In this document: positions 1-7,003 of the stretch, one piece after another | Layout of the letters: every line of letters begins with the position of its first letter | How positions within the stretch are numbered: position 1 is the stretch's first letter | Notes under the pieces: model-generated | What the model was told of the DNA's origin: nothing | Database searches by the model: none | The model's input: the letters and a program-made list of their open reading frames with translations, nothing else | Translations under genes and position numbers: made by a program | Source: Bacteroidota bacterium | GTDB lineage: Bacteria; Bacteroidota; Bacteroidia; Chitinophagales; LD1 | Length of the DNA: 8,438 nt | Direction: 5' to 3' | NCBI GenBank assembly: GCA_018267355.1 | Contig: JAFDYP010000422.1 | Span: forward strand, 1-8,438

Positions 1-280
1 ATTCAACTCTTTGAATAAATCGTAGGATAGATTTTAGATAAGCTTCGGGATCGTCACAAATAGTTATAAGACCATGGAGTTCTTTATAAGCTCTCTCTTT
101 GACTATCTTTCTGAGAAGCTTACCGATCAAGGTAGAAATAAGGTGACTATCTACTGCAGTTGTGCATCCATCCATCACAGCACAGAGCAAATGCTCTTGC
201 CCCATAGGGTTTACAAATAAATAATCTTCGCAATGATTAGTGTGGTAATCGCCGATTTGAAGGGCAGTGTATATTTGCAT
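1..280 (-). CDS. PP2C-like protein phosphatase, N-terminal part (cut by window edge)
   Basis: Translating the minus strand from the ATG at 280-278 gives 93 uninterrupted codons to the window edge, starting MQIYTALQIGDYHTNHCEDY. The pattern fits the start of the PP2C (PPM) fold of metal-dependent Ser/Thr phosphatases: a first strand, then N15-H-C-E18-D19 at the place of the family's N-E-D motif, then LLCAVMDGC at residues 31-39, where D37-G38 matches the D-G motif whose aspartate bridges the two Mn/Mg ions. It would be cytoplasmic, with no signal peptide. About 60% or more of a normal domain, including the later metal aspartates, lies outside the window, so activity cannot be judged. It follows the dehydrogenase gene on the same strand after 58 bp and probably has its own promoter. 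Hand-counted GC of 1-300 is about 38%, well below the neighbouring gene. The family call rests on motifs only. Confidence 0.72.
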   Translation of the reverse strand, partial: MQIYTALQIGDYHTNHCEDYLFVNPMGQEHLLCAVMDGCTTAVDSHLISTLIGKLLRKIVKERAYKELHGLITICDDPEAYLKSILRFIQRVE

Positions 281-292
281 AGTTTGATCTGG

Positions 293-324
293 CAAAAGTA
301 CACTTTCGCTTTCACCCATAGAAA
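293..324 (-). promoter_or_regulatory. Candidate Bacteroidota-type promoter for the PP2C gene
   Basis: On the minus strand TACTTTTG (300-293) matches the phylum's TAnnTTTG -7 element exactly. TTTC (324-321) lies 20 bp upstream, one base off the TTTG -33 element. The start codon follows only 12 bases after the -7 box, so the predicted transcript would have a leader of roughly 8 nt. This is pattern matching only. Confidence 0.4.
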
Positions 325-338
325 AGAAGAAAAATGAT

Positions 339-1193
339 CTAGCTCTGTCGCGCCTCCTGCACCTTTTTCTGCACCCAGCCTTTCTTGGCAAAGCTGTTAG
401 CCTTAAAGGTGAGGAAGAGGTTAGGAATAAAGCGCTTGACCCACCAGACCATCCGCGCCTGGAATGGATGGAAGATATGGAACGTGCCGTTGCCGGCCTC
501 GGTGAGTATTTTCAGCGCTACCTCTGATGGTAGTATCGGAGCCTTCTTGATCATGGCGCTGCCGATGCTCATGGCACTCTCGGGCCCACGGCCCTGCGCC
601 ATCACATTGCTGCGAAAGAAGGTGGGCATCACCACACTCACACCGATACCAAAAGGCCTCACCTCTGCATTGATAGACTCAGACATCGCTATCACGGCAG
701 CCTTGGTGATGTTATACATGCTCATATTCGGCATATTGGCATAGCCGGCAGCAGAGGCGATGCTGATGATATGACCTGCGCCTTGCTTCTTCATCACCGG
801 TATGGCAAAGTACGTCCCGTAGATCACGGCCATCTGGTTGATACCTACTATCCAGTCCCAGTTTTTGAGGGAATACTCATCCAGCAGGCCACCATCTCCC
901 ACACCTGCATTGTTGATCATGAGATCCACGCCACCTGCCCGTGATATGAAATCATCAAATGCTCCCTGATACGCCGTCTTATCAGACACATCAAAGGCAT
1001 ACTCCAGCACCTTGCCGCCTTTAGACTCCAGCAGTGCTTTACTCTCCTGCGCACTTTGTGCTTTGATATCGGTAATGCCGATGGTCCAGCCATCTGCAGC
1101 CAGTAGCAGCGCCAGCTCACGGCCCAGGCCGGAACCCGCACCGGTGATGAAAGCTCTCTTGGAGGGGAACCGGGATGTAAGTTTCAGAGACAT
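339..1193 (-). CDS. Short-chain dehydrogenase/reductase (classical SDR), NAD(P)-dependent
   Basis: This 284-residue protein is a complete classical SDR, a Rossmann-fold oxidoreductase acting on an alcohol or carbonyl group of an unidentified substrate. The visible motifs are TGAGSGLG at 17-24 (cofactor-binding TGxxxGxG), D42 at the end of the second strand (which in this family usually favours NAD over NADP), NNAG at 94-97, and an intact catalytic tetrad N119, S147, Y160 and K164 (YxxxK). Residues after about 235 form a tail of some 50 residues, rich in aromatic and basic residues (HPFQARMVWWVKRF), beyond the usual core; it could help the protein sit at a membrane, but this is inference. No signal peptide is present. 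The ATG at 1193-1191 places the cofactor motif at the normal distance from the N-terminus. The gene lies downstream of the operon terminator and is therefore probably transcribed separately; I found no convincing promoter in 1194-1300. The family is certain, the substrate unknown. Confidence 0.93.
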   Translation of the reverse strand: MSLKLTSRFPSKRAFITGAGSGLGRELALLLAADGWTIGITDIKAQSAQESKALLESKGGKVLEYAFDVSDKTAYQGAFDDFISRAGGVDLMINNAGVGDGGLLDEYSLKNWDWIVGINQMAVIYGTYFAIPVMKKQGAGHIISIASAAGYANMPNMSMYNITKAAVIAMSESINAEVRPFGIGVSVVMPTFFRSNVMAQGRGPESAMSIGSAMIKKAPILPSEVALKILTEAGNGTFHIFHPFQARMVWWVKRFIPNLFLTFKANSFAKKGWVQKKVQEARQS

Positions 1194-1300
1194 ATCGGGG
1201 ATTTAGTTGTATTGAATATATGGAAAACTATATGCGTCTGCAATGGCGGTCTTGATTCTTAACATGGATATATCAGCATGGCACCGTTATTTCCGCATGA

Positions 1301-1334
1301 AATAAAAAAGCGGCAGGACTGCTCCTACCGCTTT
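1301..1334 (-). terminator. Intrinsic terminator of the adhesin-PorP-PorE-like operon
   Basis: Read on the minus strand, AAAGCGGTAGGA (1334-1323), loop GCAG, then TCCTGCCGCTTT (1318-1307) form a 12-bp stem containing one G-U wobble, followed by the T-rich run TTTTTTATT (1309-1301). The wobble becomes a C-A mismatch on the plus strand, so the hairpin favours minus-strand RNA. It lies about 25 nt after the stop codon of the PorE-like gene, as expected for the end of that transcript. Confidence 0.85.
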
Positions 1335-1358
1335 AATATAGCTAAGCAATGAAAACGA

Positions 1359-3764
1359 TCAATACTTGAGGACCTTGATCTCCGTCCTCCGGTTTATACT
1401 GTGCTGCTCCTCTGTACAGTCAGATACATTGGTCGGCTCACATGCACAGCCATTCAGCAGTTTGTGCTCGCCATAGCCGGCAGCCAGTATGCGGCTCATC
1501 TTCACCTTGCGCGATACGATATAGAGTACGGCAGCTTTGGCACGGCGCACAGAGAGGGCATCGTTATACGCCATGGTCTGGCGGCAGTCCGTATGAGACC
1601 CGAGCTCTATCTCCAGTGTCGGGTTTTCCTTCATGATGCGGGCTACGTTATCCAGCTCCTTCGCAGCATCCTTGCGGATGTATGATTTATCCAGATCATA
1701 GTAGATATCGTTGACCACCCATATCTGACCGATATAGAACTTGCACGGGCCTTCTATCACCTGGCCAGGCATGAGGCCCTTGGTAGAGATCGTGTCAACG
1801 CGGCCATTATGCTCGATAGTATACTTGCGGTCGAGGTTCAGGTCGAGGCGTACATACATTTCTTTGTTAGGCTGCACCTCTTTGCGCTCGCCTGTCTTGA
1901 GATCTGTGTATGCTACCGTAGAGGTGAAGCAGTTAGCCGTGAGCGGCACCATCACCTTTAGCTCGTTGTGGTCTATCCGGTACTCTTTGGTCACGATACC
2001 CGTGGTAGGGTCAGCATCAGCAGGACTGACCGTACCTGTGATAGATTTGTACTCCGGCGAGGATACGGTATATGTACCCACCGGCAGATTGGTGATCAGC
2101 CAGCCGGAGGAGTCTGTACCATACGTATAGGAAGGCTGGCCTGCAGCAGTGAGATAGATACCAGCATTATAGATCGGCTTCATTGTCTCTTTATCTTTCA
2201 CAGATACTACGAGACGCAGGGCTTTCTTAGCCATGGCTATCGTGATCACCTGGTCCTTATCTTTTGGAGTGATATCTACAGACACCGGAGCGTAGTCGTC
2301 TTTGGTAGCTGTCACAGAGCATTTCTTTCCTTGCTCCAGCGTGAGCTGACGGGTACCTTCATCTGTAGTAAAGGAGCCTTGGTCTTTGGTCTTGGTGCAG
2401 GTCAGCATCAGTGCCACCTCTTTGAGCGGCTGGTGGGTCATAGAGTCTATCACCATCACGGTCACGTTATACAGCTTTGGCCGGTTCATCGTGAAGGTAT
2501 AGATATCGTCTTCGCCCAGGCCACCGCTCCTGTTGCTGGCAAAAAATCCTTTCTTATTGGCGCTGTCTACTATGAAAGTAAAATCATCACGGTTAGAGTT
2601 GACCGGGGCACCGAGGTTTTCAGGCTTTGTCCATGTCCCATTCTCCTGATGCGTCATATATACATCCAGCCCACCGAGGCCGCCCAGTGCGTTCGTAGCA
2701 AAATACAGGGTGCCATCAGCAGCGATAAAAGGGAACTTCTCGTCGTACTTGCTATTGATAGCAGGGCCGAGATTGACCGGAGCGCTCCAGCCGGCAGTAG
2801 TACCGCTGCGGGTACACACATAGAGGTCAGCGCCACCGTATCCGCCCGGCCTGTCACTGCTGAAGTAAAGTGTATTGCCATCGGCAGAGAGTGCAGGGTG
2901 TGCCGTAGAGAAATCCTTTCCATTCACGATCAGCGGCGTGATCTTGCTGCGCTTCTTTTCGGTAAAGGTCATAGAGTACAGCTGCAGATGCACTGTGTGC
3001 CTGTCTGCGCTACGCTTGGCAGTAGAGTGCTTATAGTTGCTACGGGTAAAGATCAGCTCATTGGTAGCAGCATTGTAAGCCACAGGCCCATCATGAAACT
3101 TACCATTAGGCTTGCACTTTACGACCTTCTTGATATCATATGTCGTAGCGCCTTCAGATTGCGGTTTAGCCAGGAATATCTGATAGTAGTTGCGGCCGGT
3201 CCAGTTATCGGTCAGGTTATTATCGCGGCGCGCATTCTTATTGGAGGTAAAGAACACCTCGCCATCCTTGTAGAATGCCGGGCCAAAGTCTGATGCCCCG
3301 GAGCTGAAGTTGGCCAGCTCTGTTTTGAAGATGCCTTTGTCTTTGCTCAGGTCACCCACGTTATTGAGGCCTGCTATGATGTCGTCTATATTCTTGTCTC
3401 CCGGAGAGGAGGCTTTGTACTTTTCATACCATGTGCGCGCCTCATCATACTTCTGATTGGAGCGAAGCGCATCTGCCAGGTAAAACTTATTGACAGGCAT
3501 ATCAGCCTGATTGGCCACCTTGCGGTACCATGCCTCTGAGTTTTGCGGCTGATTCATCAGGCGGTAGGCATCTGCTATGCGCTGCTGCAGGTATACGCTG
3601 TCTCCCTTATGCCGCTTCAGGCGGATAGAGTAGTGGTCTATAGCACTCTGAAAATTGAACACCTTGTAGGCCTTATTGCCGCGGCGTGTATGGTATCCCT
3701 TGGTCTGGGCCATAGCCGAGAGACCTAGCAGCAGTGCGACCGATATTATGATTGTCTTTTTCAT
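1359..3764 (-). CDS. PorE-like T9SS-associated protein: TPR, PD40 beta-propeller, carboxypeptidase-regulatory-like modules, OmpA C-terminal domain
   Basis: An 801-residue exported protein likely to anchor an outer-membrane complex to peptidoglycan. Approximate domain order: signal peptide (MKKTIIISVALLLGLSAMA, type I, no lipobox); TPR-like helices about 25-130; a PD40 beta-propeller about 150-425 with repeated xYFxSxRxGGxGxxDxY blades; two carboxypeptidase-regulatory-like beta sandwiches about 430-512 and 515-590; a linker; and an OmpA C-terminal domain about 681-798. In the OmpA domain GSHTDCR and INRRTE are clear, and D726 and R741 have the 15-residue spacing of the diaminopimelate-binding Asp/Arg pair of OmpA proteins. 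This architecture matches PorE of the Porphyromonas type IX system, except that PorE is a lipoprotein and this is not. The reading frame also has an in-frame GTG at 3770; I chose the ATG at 3764 because it begins the signal peptide directly. It starts 33 nt after the PorP/SprF stop and is followed by a terminator, so it is the last gene of the operon. Confidence 0.88.
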   Translation of the reverse strand: MKKTIIISVALLLGLSAMAQTKGYHTRRGNKAYKVFNFQSAIDHYSIRLKRHKGDSVYLQQRIADAYRLMNQPQNSEAWYRKVANQADMPVNKFYLADALRSNQKYDEARTWYEKYKASSPGDKNIDDIIAGLNNVGDLSKDKGIFKTELANFSSGASDFGPAFYKDGEVFFTSNKNARRDNNLTDNWTGRNYYQIFLAKPQSEGATTYDIKKVVKCKPNGKFHDGPVAYNAATNELIFTRSNYKHSTAKRSADRHTVHLQLYSMTFTEKKRSKITPLIVNGKDFSTAHPALSADGNTLYFSSDRPGGYGGADLYVCTRSGTTAGWSAPVNLGPAINSKYDEKFPFIAADGTLYFATNALGGLGGLDVYMTHQENGTWTKPENLGAPVNSNRDDFTFIVDSANKKGFFASNRSGGLGEDDIYTFTMNRPKLYNVTVMVIDSMTHQPLKEVALMLTCTKTKDQGSFTTDEGTRQLTLEQGKKCSVTATKDDYAPVSVDITPKDKDQVITIAMAKKALRLVVSVKDKETMKPIYNAGIYLTAAGQPSYTYGTDSSGWLITNLPVGTYTVSSPEYKSITGTVSPADADPTTGIVTKEYRIDHNELKVMVPLTANCFTSTVAYTDLKTGERKEVQPNKEMYVRLDLNLDRKYTIEHNGRVDTISTKGLMPGQVIEGPCKFYIGQIWVVNDIYYDLDKSYIRKDAAKELDNVARIMKENPTLEIELGSHTDCRQTMAYNDALSVRRAKAAVLYIVSRKVKMSRILAAGYGEHKLLNGCACEPTNVSDCTEEQHSINRRTEIKVLKY

Positions 3765-3797
3765 ACTCACGATGGATTGTCTTTAGCGTATCGGGGT

Positions 3798-4787
3798 TTA
3801 GAAATAAGTGAGATAGCGTGGAGAAGTGTAGCGGTTGTTGCGACGGATAAACTCGTAGCCTATCATTACGTCATGCGAGCCGTATTTCGCTACAGTATTC
3901 AGACCAGTCAGCGCCCAGTCAAAGGCATATCCCAGCTTGAGACTCTGTGTCAGCTTCATCTCTGTCCAGATCACAAAGGCTGTACCTTTCTTATTGTCAT
4001 AGCCCGATGCCAGCCTGTAGGTACCGCCCAGCCAGAACCTGTCTGCAAAGAGTAAACCCAGGCTCGCGTCAAAGTCCGGGATATTCCTGTCCAGCCCCTT
4101 CACGTATTTGACGAGGAGGGATGGGCGCACTTTGATGACAGATGTCTCACGGCCTATCACTACACCAGCAGTGAGCAGGTAGTGATTGTACTGGCGGAAT
4201 AGTCCGTTGCTCATGCTCAGGCCTATAGGGCTGCTGATCTTCATAGGCAGGATATGCGGTACTGAGAGGCCCACATAATACTTGCGGCTGTATATATAGA
4301 TACCCGCGCCTACATTCGGTACGAAGACCGATTTATTTACTGCAAAAGTATTGTCTACGTAGCCTTGTGCGGTCAGCTCTGATGGTATGGCATCTGTATT
4401 GCGCTGCATGTAGTAGGTACCCCCGGCAGAGATGCCGAGTGCTATTTTGCTCTTGCGCACCGGTATGCGGTAGGCAAAGGAGGCCATCGCATTGAGGGAG
4501 CGCGTGAGGCCCAGCTGATCGCCGCTCACCACGAGGCCCAGCGCACAGCTATTGCGGCGCAGGGCACCATCCACACTGATATTGGCAGACTGTGGTGATC
4601 CGTCTACGCCGGCCCACTGGTTGCGGTAGATAGCCATTAGGTTGATCACCTCGTGGCTACCGGTATAGGCGGGATTCAGATAGAGTCCATTGAACATATA
4701 CAGGCCATAGTGTGCGTCCTGCTGTGCATAGAGGCCGGAGGCCGATGCAGAGAGAACTAGGCAGGCTAGGATCCATTTCTTCATCAT
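3798..4787 (-). CDS. PorP/SprF family type IX secretion outer-membrane protein
   Basis: A 329-residue exported protein of the PorP/SprF family, outer-membrane beta-barrels that in Flavobacterium are needed to secrete and attach cargo with type B C-terminal domains. The diagnostic N-terminal block follows the signal peptide: QQDAHYGLYMFNGLYLNPAY, then YRNQWAG about 25 residues later. Alternating hydrophobic strands run to the C-terminus, which ends in aromatic residues (YLTYF), as is common for barrels. The block VGAGIYIYSRKYYVGLSVPH is also typical. The frame is open to an ATG at 4823. I prefer the ATG at 4787 (or 4784) because it gives a compact signal peptide, MMKKWILACLVLSASASGLYA; the longer form would carry an unusual 12-residue extension. 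It sits 59 nt after the adhesin stop on the same strand and 33 nt before the PorE-like gene, so the three are almost certainly one operon. The adjacent type B cargo suggests a dedicated partner. Confidence 0.9.
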   Translation of the reverse strand: MMKKWILACLVLSASASGLYAQQDAHYGLYMFNGLYLNPAYTGSHEVINLMAIYRNQWAGVDGSPQSANISVDGALRRNSCALGLVVSGDQLGLTRSLNAMASFAYRIPVRKSKIALGISAGGTYYMQRNTDAIPSELTAQGYVDNTFAVNKSVFVPNVGAGIYIYSRKYYVGLSVPHILPMKISSPIGLSMSNGLFRQYNHYLLTAGVVIGRETSVIKVRPSLLVKYVKGLDRNIPDFDASLGLLFADRFWLGGTYRLASGYDNKKGTAFVIWTEMKLTQSLKLGYAFDWALTGLNTVAKYGSHDVMIGYEFIRRNNRYTSPRYLTYF

Positions 4788-4846
4788 GGAGATTTTTATG
4801 CTGAAATATTTTTTCATGATCATGCTTTTGAGTTGAGTGGGGCAGA

Positions 4847-6901
4847 TTATCTGGTGATCTGTATGAAACCTACATGCTGGTCCTTGGTGCCGTCATTGTA
4901 CTGGTAGATATAGTAGTAGGTACCATCGGGCAGCACCTCTCCCCTGCCATTCTTTCCTTCAAAGTTATTGGCATAATGGCTGCCGCTATCCCATACCTGG
5001 TCGCCCCAGCGGTTAAACACTTTCAGCGTAGCCTGCGGATACTGGTCATTGCAGTTTACCATAAAGTTGTCATTCTGCCCGTCTCCGTTTGGCGAGATAC
5101 CCTTCAGCCAGTAGCAGTTGGTATTGCGCTCGGTCACAGACACCTGTACTGTCTGCGTATGGCACTGCTGTGCTACAGTATCGCAAACTGTCACGCAGAA
5201 GGAATCCGGCCCTAAGTAATTAGAATCCGCTACATACCTCACGCATGCCTGGCCGGTTATTTGATTTTGAGATAGTACATAAGCAGTACCATGAGCAGCA
5301 CCACAGTCAAAGGATACTATTATATTGGTAGTGTCAGCATAGAGCCCATAGGTAAAGCACACATCAGCAGATGAGTCTTGCAGCACGGTGACAGGATCTA
5401 TGCTGAAGCCCGGGCCTCCGGTGACTATCACATAGATGCTGGCAGTGTCGCAGATAGCAGTCGCCGTGTCGCAGATGGCATAGGTAAATGAATCCACGCC
5501 GTAGTAGTCACTGGCAGAAGCATATGTGACGGTATTATCACCATTGACTACAGCAGAGCCATGACCCGGAGCGGTAGTCAGCGATACTGTAGTAGCTGCA
5601 GAGATGGTATCATTGGCAGTCACAGGTATCACTACAGGCTGACCTTGCACAGCGCTGGCACTGTCAGTATTAGCTACTACCGGCAGTGATACACATATTA
5701 CGAGCATAGAGGTATCGCAGAGGTTTGGCGTGCCACCGTCACAGCGAGATACATACATACTATCGCAGCCTGTGTATCCGGCCGCAGGCGTATATGTATA
5801 TGTACCCGAACTATTCAGCATCAGCAATCCATGTGCGCCTGACGCCACCGTGTAGTTGGCACCAGGACCATCTACGTCGCTGTCATTAGTACTCACATCA
5901 CCGCTCACGGCTACATCTTCTGTTGTTGTATTATAGTCGGCTACAGCTATAGGGGCATCGTTCACGGCAGCCAGGTTGAAGTATACTGTGGCTGTATCGC
6001 ATAGGTTAGGTGTGCCGCCATCGCAGTGTACATAGGTGAAGCTATCGGTGCCATTGTAGTTGGCATCAGGAGTGTAGGTCATGGTACCATTTACCTGCAT
6101 ATTCACTGAGCCATGCGCAGGCTGTGAAAAGATACCATAGGTAGCAGATGGACCATCAGGATCGGTATCATTAGCGCCTACATTCGCAGTCAGTACGCTG
6201 TCCTCATTGATATTAAAGGTATCATTGACTGCTATAGGTGGTTGATTGAGGGTAGTCACCATCACCACTACCCAGGCTGTATCGCATAGGTTGGGCGTAC
6301 CGCCATCACAGAGTGAATAACTGAAAGAATCCAGCCCTGTGTATAGTACTCCCGAGGCATAGGTATAGGTGCCGGCAGAGTCTATAGTAGCTGTACCATG
6401 AGCAGGTGACGAGGCGAGCGTATATATGGCAGATGGGCCATCTATATCACTGTCATTGCCAGCTGCTGAGGCTGTGAGTGGTATAGTGCTGCGTGTCGTG
6501 CCTGTATCGCGGTTGGCCACAGGTGATACATTGAGATGCGTCACTGCGATGTAGAGCGTATCGGCACCGCACTGTACCGGGGTACCGGTATCACACACCG
6601 TGATAATAGCCATATCAGGCCCGCTATAGTTGGCAAAAGGAATATAAGAATACAAGCCGCTGGCCTGGATGAACAGTGTACCATGCGCCGGCGCCTGTAC
6701 CAGGGCAGGATTAGCTGTCAGCACTGCTCCATCAGGATCGCTGTCATTGGTCAGTATATTGCCGTTCACAAAACTATTCTCCGCCACCGTCGCTGTGTCA
6801 TTGACTATCACGGGCGGCTGATTCTGCGCCCATAGCGGCACTGCGCCCATGGCGAGAAAAAGGAAAGCAATACATCTCAGGACCGTAAAACGTTTGGTCA
6901 T
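4847..6901 (-). CDS. Secreted cadherin/Ig-like repeat adhesin with type B T9SS (gliding-motility) C-terminal domain
   Basis: A 684-residue cell-surface or secreted protein. Residues 1-25 are a type I signal peptide ending LWA before QNQPP. Residues 29-591 contain six tandem beta-sandwich repeats of about 90-95 residues, of the bacterial cadherin-like / Big_9 type, with the core PPIAVND, NDTDPDG, PAHG, GTYTY and DSFTY. Residues 596-684 match the gliding-motility C-terminal domain (CHU_C, type B T9SS signal): GISPNGDGQND, VFNRWGDQVW, FEGK and LPDGTYYYIY, ending GFIQITR. The family's role is export by the type IX system followed by surface retention or release; the ligand is unknown. The frame is open upstream to 7222, but those 107 residues show no signal sequence or domain, while the ATG at 6901 directly precedes a good signal peptide after an A-rich leader. 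First gene of the operon with the PorP/SprF and PorE-like genes. It could be a structural filament protein rather than an adhesin. Confidence 0.9.
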   Translation of the reverse strand: MTKRFTVLRCIAFLFLAMGAVPLWAQNQPPVIVNDTATVAENSFVNGNILTNDSDPDGAVLTANPALVQAPAHGTLFIQASGLYSYIPFANYSGPDMAIITVCDTGTPVQCGADTLYIAVTHLNVSPVANRDTGTTRSTIPLTASAAGNDSDIDGPSAIYTLASSPAHGTATIDSAGTYTYASGVLYTGLDSFSYSLCDGGTPNLCDTAWVVVMVTTLNQPPIAVNDTFNINEDSVLTANVGANDTDPDGPSATYGIFSQPAHGSVNMQVNGTMTYTPDANYNGTDSFTYVHCDGGTPNLCDTATVYFNLAAVNDAPIAVADYNTTTEDVAVSGDVSTNDSDVDGPGANYTVASGAHGLLMLNSSGTYTYTPAAGYTGCDSMYVSRCDGGTPNLCDTSMLVICVSLPVVANTDSASAVQGQPVVIPVTANDTISAATTVSLTTAPGHGSAVVNGDNTVTYASASDYYGVDSFTYAICDTATAICDTASIYVIVTGGPGFSIDPVTVLQDSSADVCFTYGLYADTTNIIVSFDCGAAHGTAYVLSQNQITGQACVRYVADSNYLGPDSFCVTVCDTVAQQCHTQTVQVSVTERNTNCYWLKGISPNGDGQNDNFMVNCNDQYPQATLKVFNRWGDQVWDSGSHYANNFEGKNGRGEVLPDGTYYYIYQYNDGTKDQHVGFIQITR
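4850..5116 (-). other. Type B T9SS C-terminal sorting domain (CHU_C / gliding motility)
   Basis: Encodes about residues 596-684 of the adhesin. The order C-Y-W-L-K-G-I-S-P-N-G-D-G-x-N-D, then KVFNRWGDQVW, then FEGKN, DGTYYY and a final short beta strand is the standard layout of this domain. In SprB-type proteins it directs transport across the outer membrane together with a PorP/SprF partner. Confidence 0.88.
5129..6817 (-). repeat. Six tandem ~285-bp coding repeats (cadherin/Ig-like modules)
   Basis: Approximate modules: 6817-6536, 6526-6254, 6244-5966, 5956-5690, 5680-5420 and 5407-5129. Modules 2-4 are still similar at DNA level: on the plus strand a conserved stretch beginning gtatcgca recurs at 5712, 5994 and 6279, giving periods of 282 and 285 bp (94 and 95 codons). 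It encodes the CDGGTPNLCDTA motif of each module. Modules 1, 5 and 6 are more divergent. This pattern points to internal duplication of the middle modules more recently than of the ends. Confidence 0.85.
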
Positions 6902-6938
6902 ACTCGATTTTTTAAATTTAAAGTCAGTGTCAGCCGCT

Positions 6939-6957
6939 CCTGTGATCGCCTCACAGG
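6939..6957. promoter_or_regulatory. Perfect inverted repeat CCTGTGA-N5-TCACAGG in the adhesin leader
   Basis: A perfect 7-bp inverted repeat with 5-nt spacer TCGCC, 38-56 nt upstream of the adhesin start codon and just downstream of the predicted transcription start. Its core TGTGA-N5-TCACA resembles a CRP/FNR-family operator but has one base less between the half sites than the classical N6. The transcript could also fold into a 7-bp hairpin with loop GGCGA. It is not followed by a T-run, so it is not an intrinsic terminator. Confidence 0.5.
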
Positions 6958-6973
6958 CATAGCTAACCATCTG

Positions 6974-7003
6974 TAAATTTAGCCGATGAAGCACCGTTGC
7001 AAA
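6974..7003 (-). promoter_or_regulatory. Candidate promoter of the adhesin-PorP-PorE-like operon
   Basis: On the minus strand TTTG (7003-7000) is followed after 18 bp by TAAATTTA (6981-6974), one base off the Bacteroidota TAnnTTTG -7 element; the spacing is one base shorter than the usual 19-21. This would start transcription near 6969 and give a leader of about 68 nt that contains the inverted repeat. Both boxes lie in small palindromes (CAAAATTTTG at 7000-7009 and TAAATTTA). Pattern match only. Confidence 0.42.

Noticed and set aside
1968..3293. A 441-codon plus-strand open frame opposite the PorE-like gene
   Set aside because: It lies wholly within a clear multi-domain gene on the other strand, and its translation shows no recognisable fold; it is a shadow frame.
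5129..6817. Regularly spaced repeats as a CRISPR array
   Set aside because: The period is about 285 bp, in-frame and coding for homologous protein modules; there are no short identical repeats with unique spacers.
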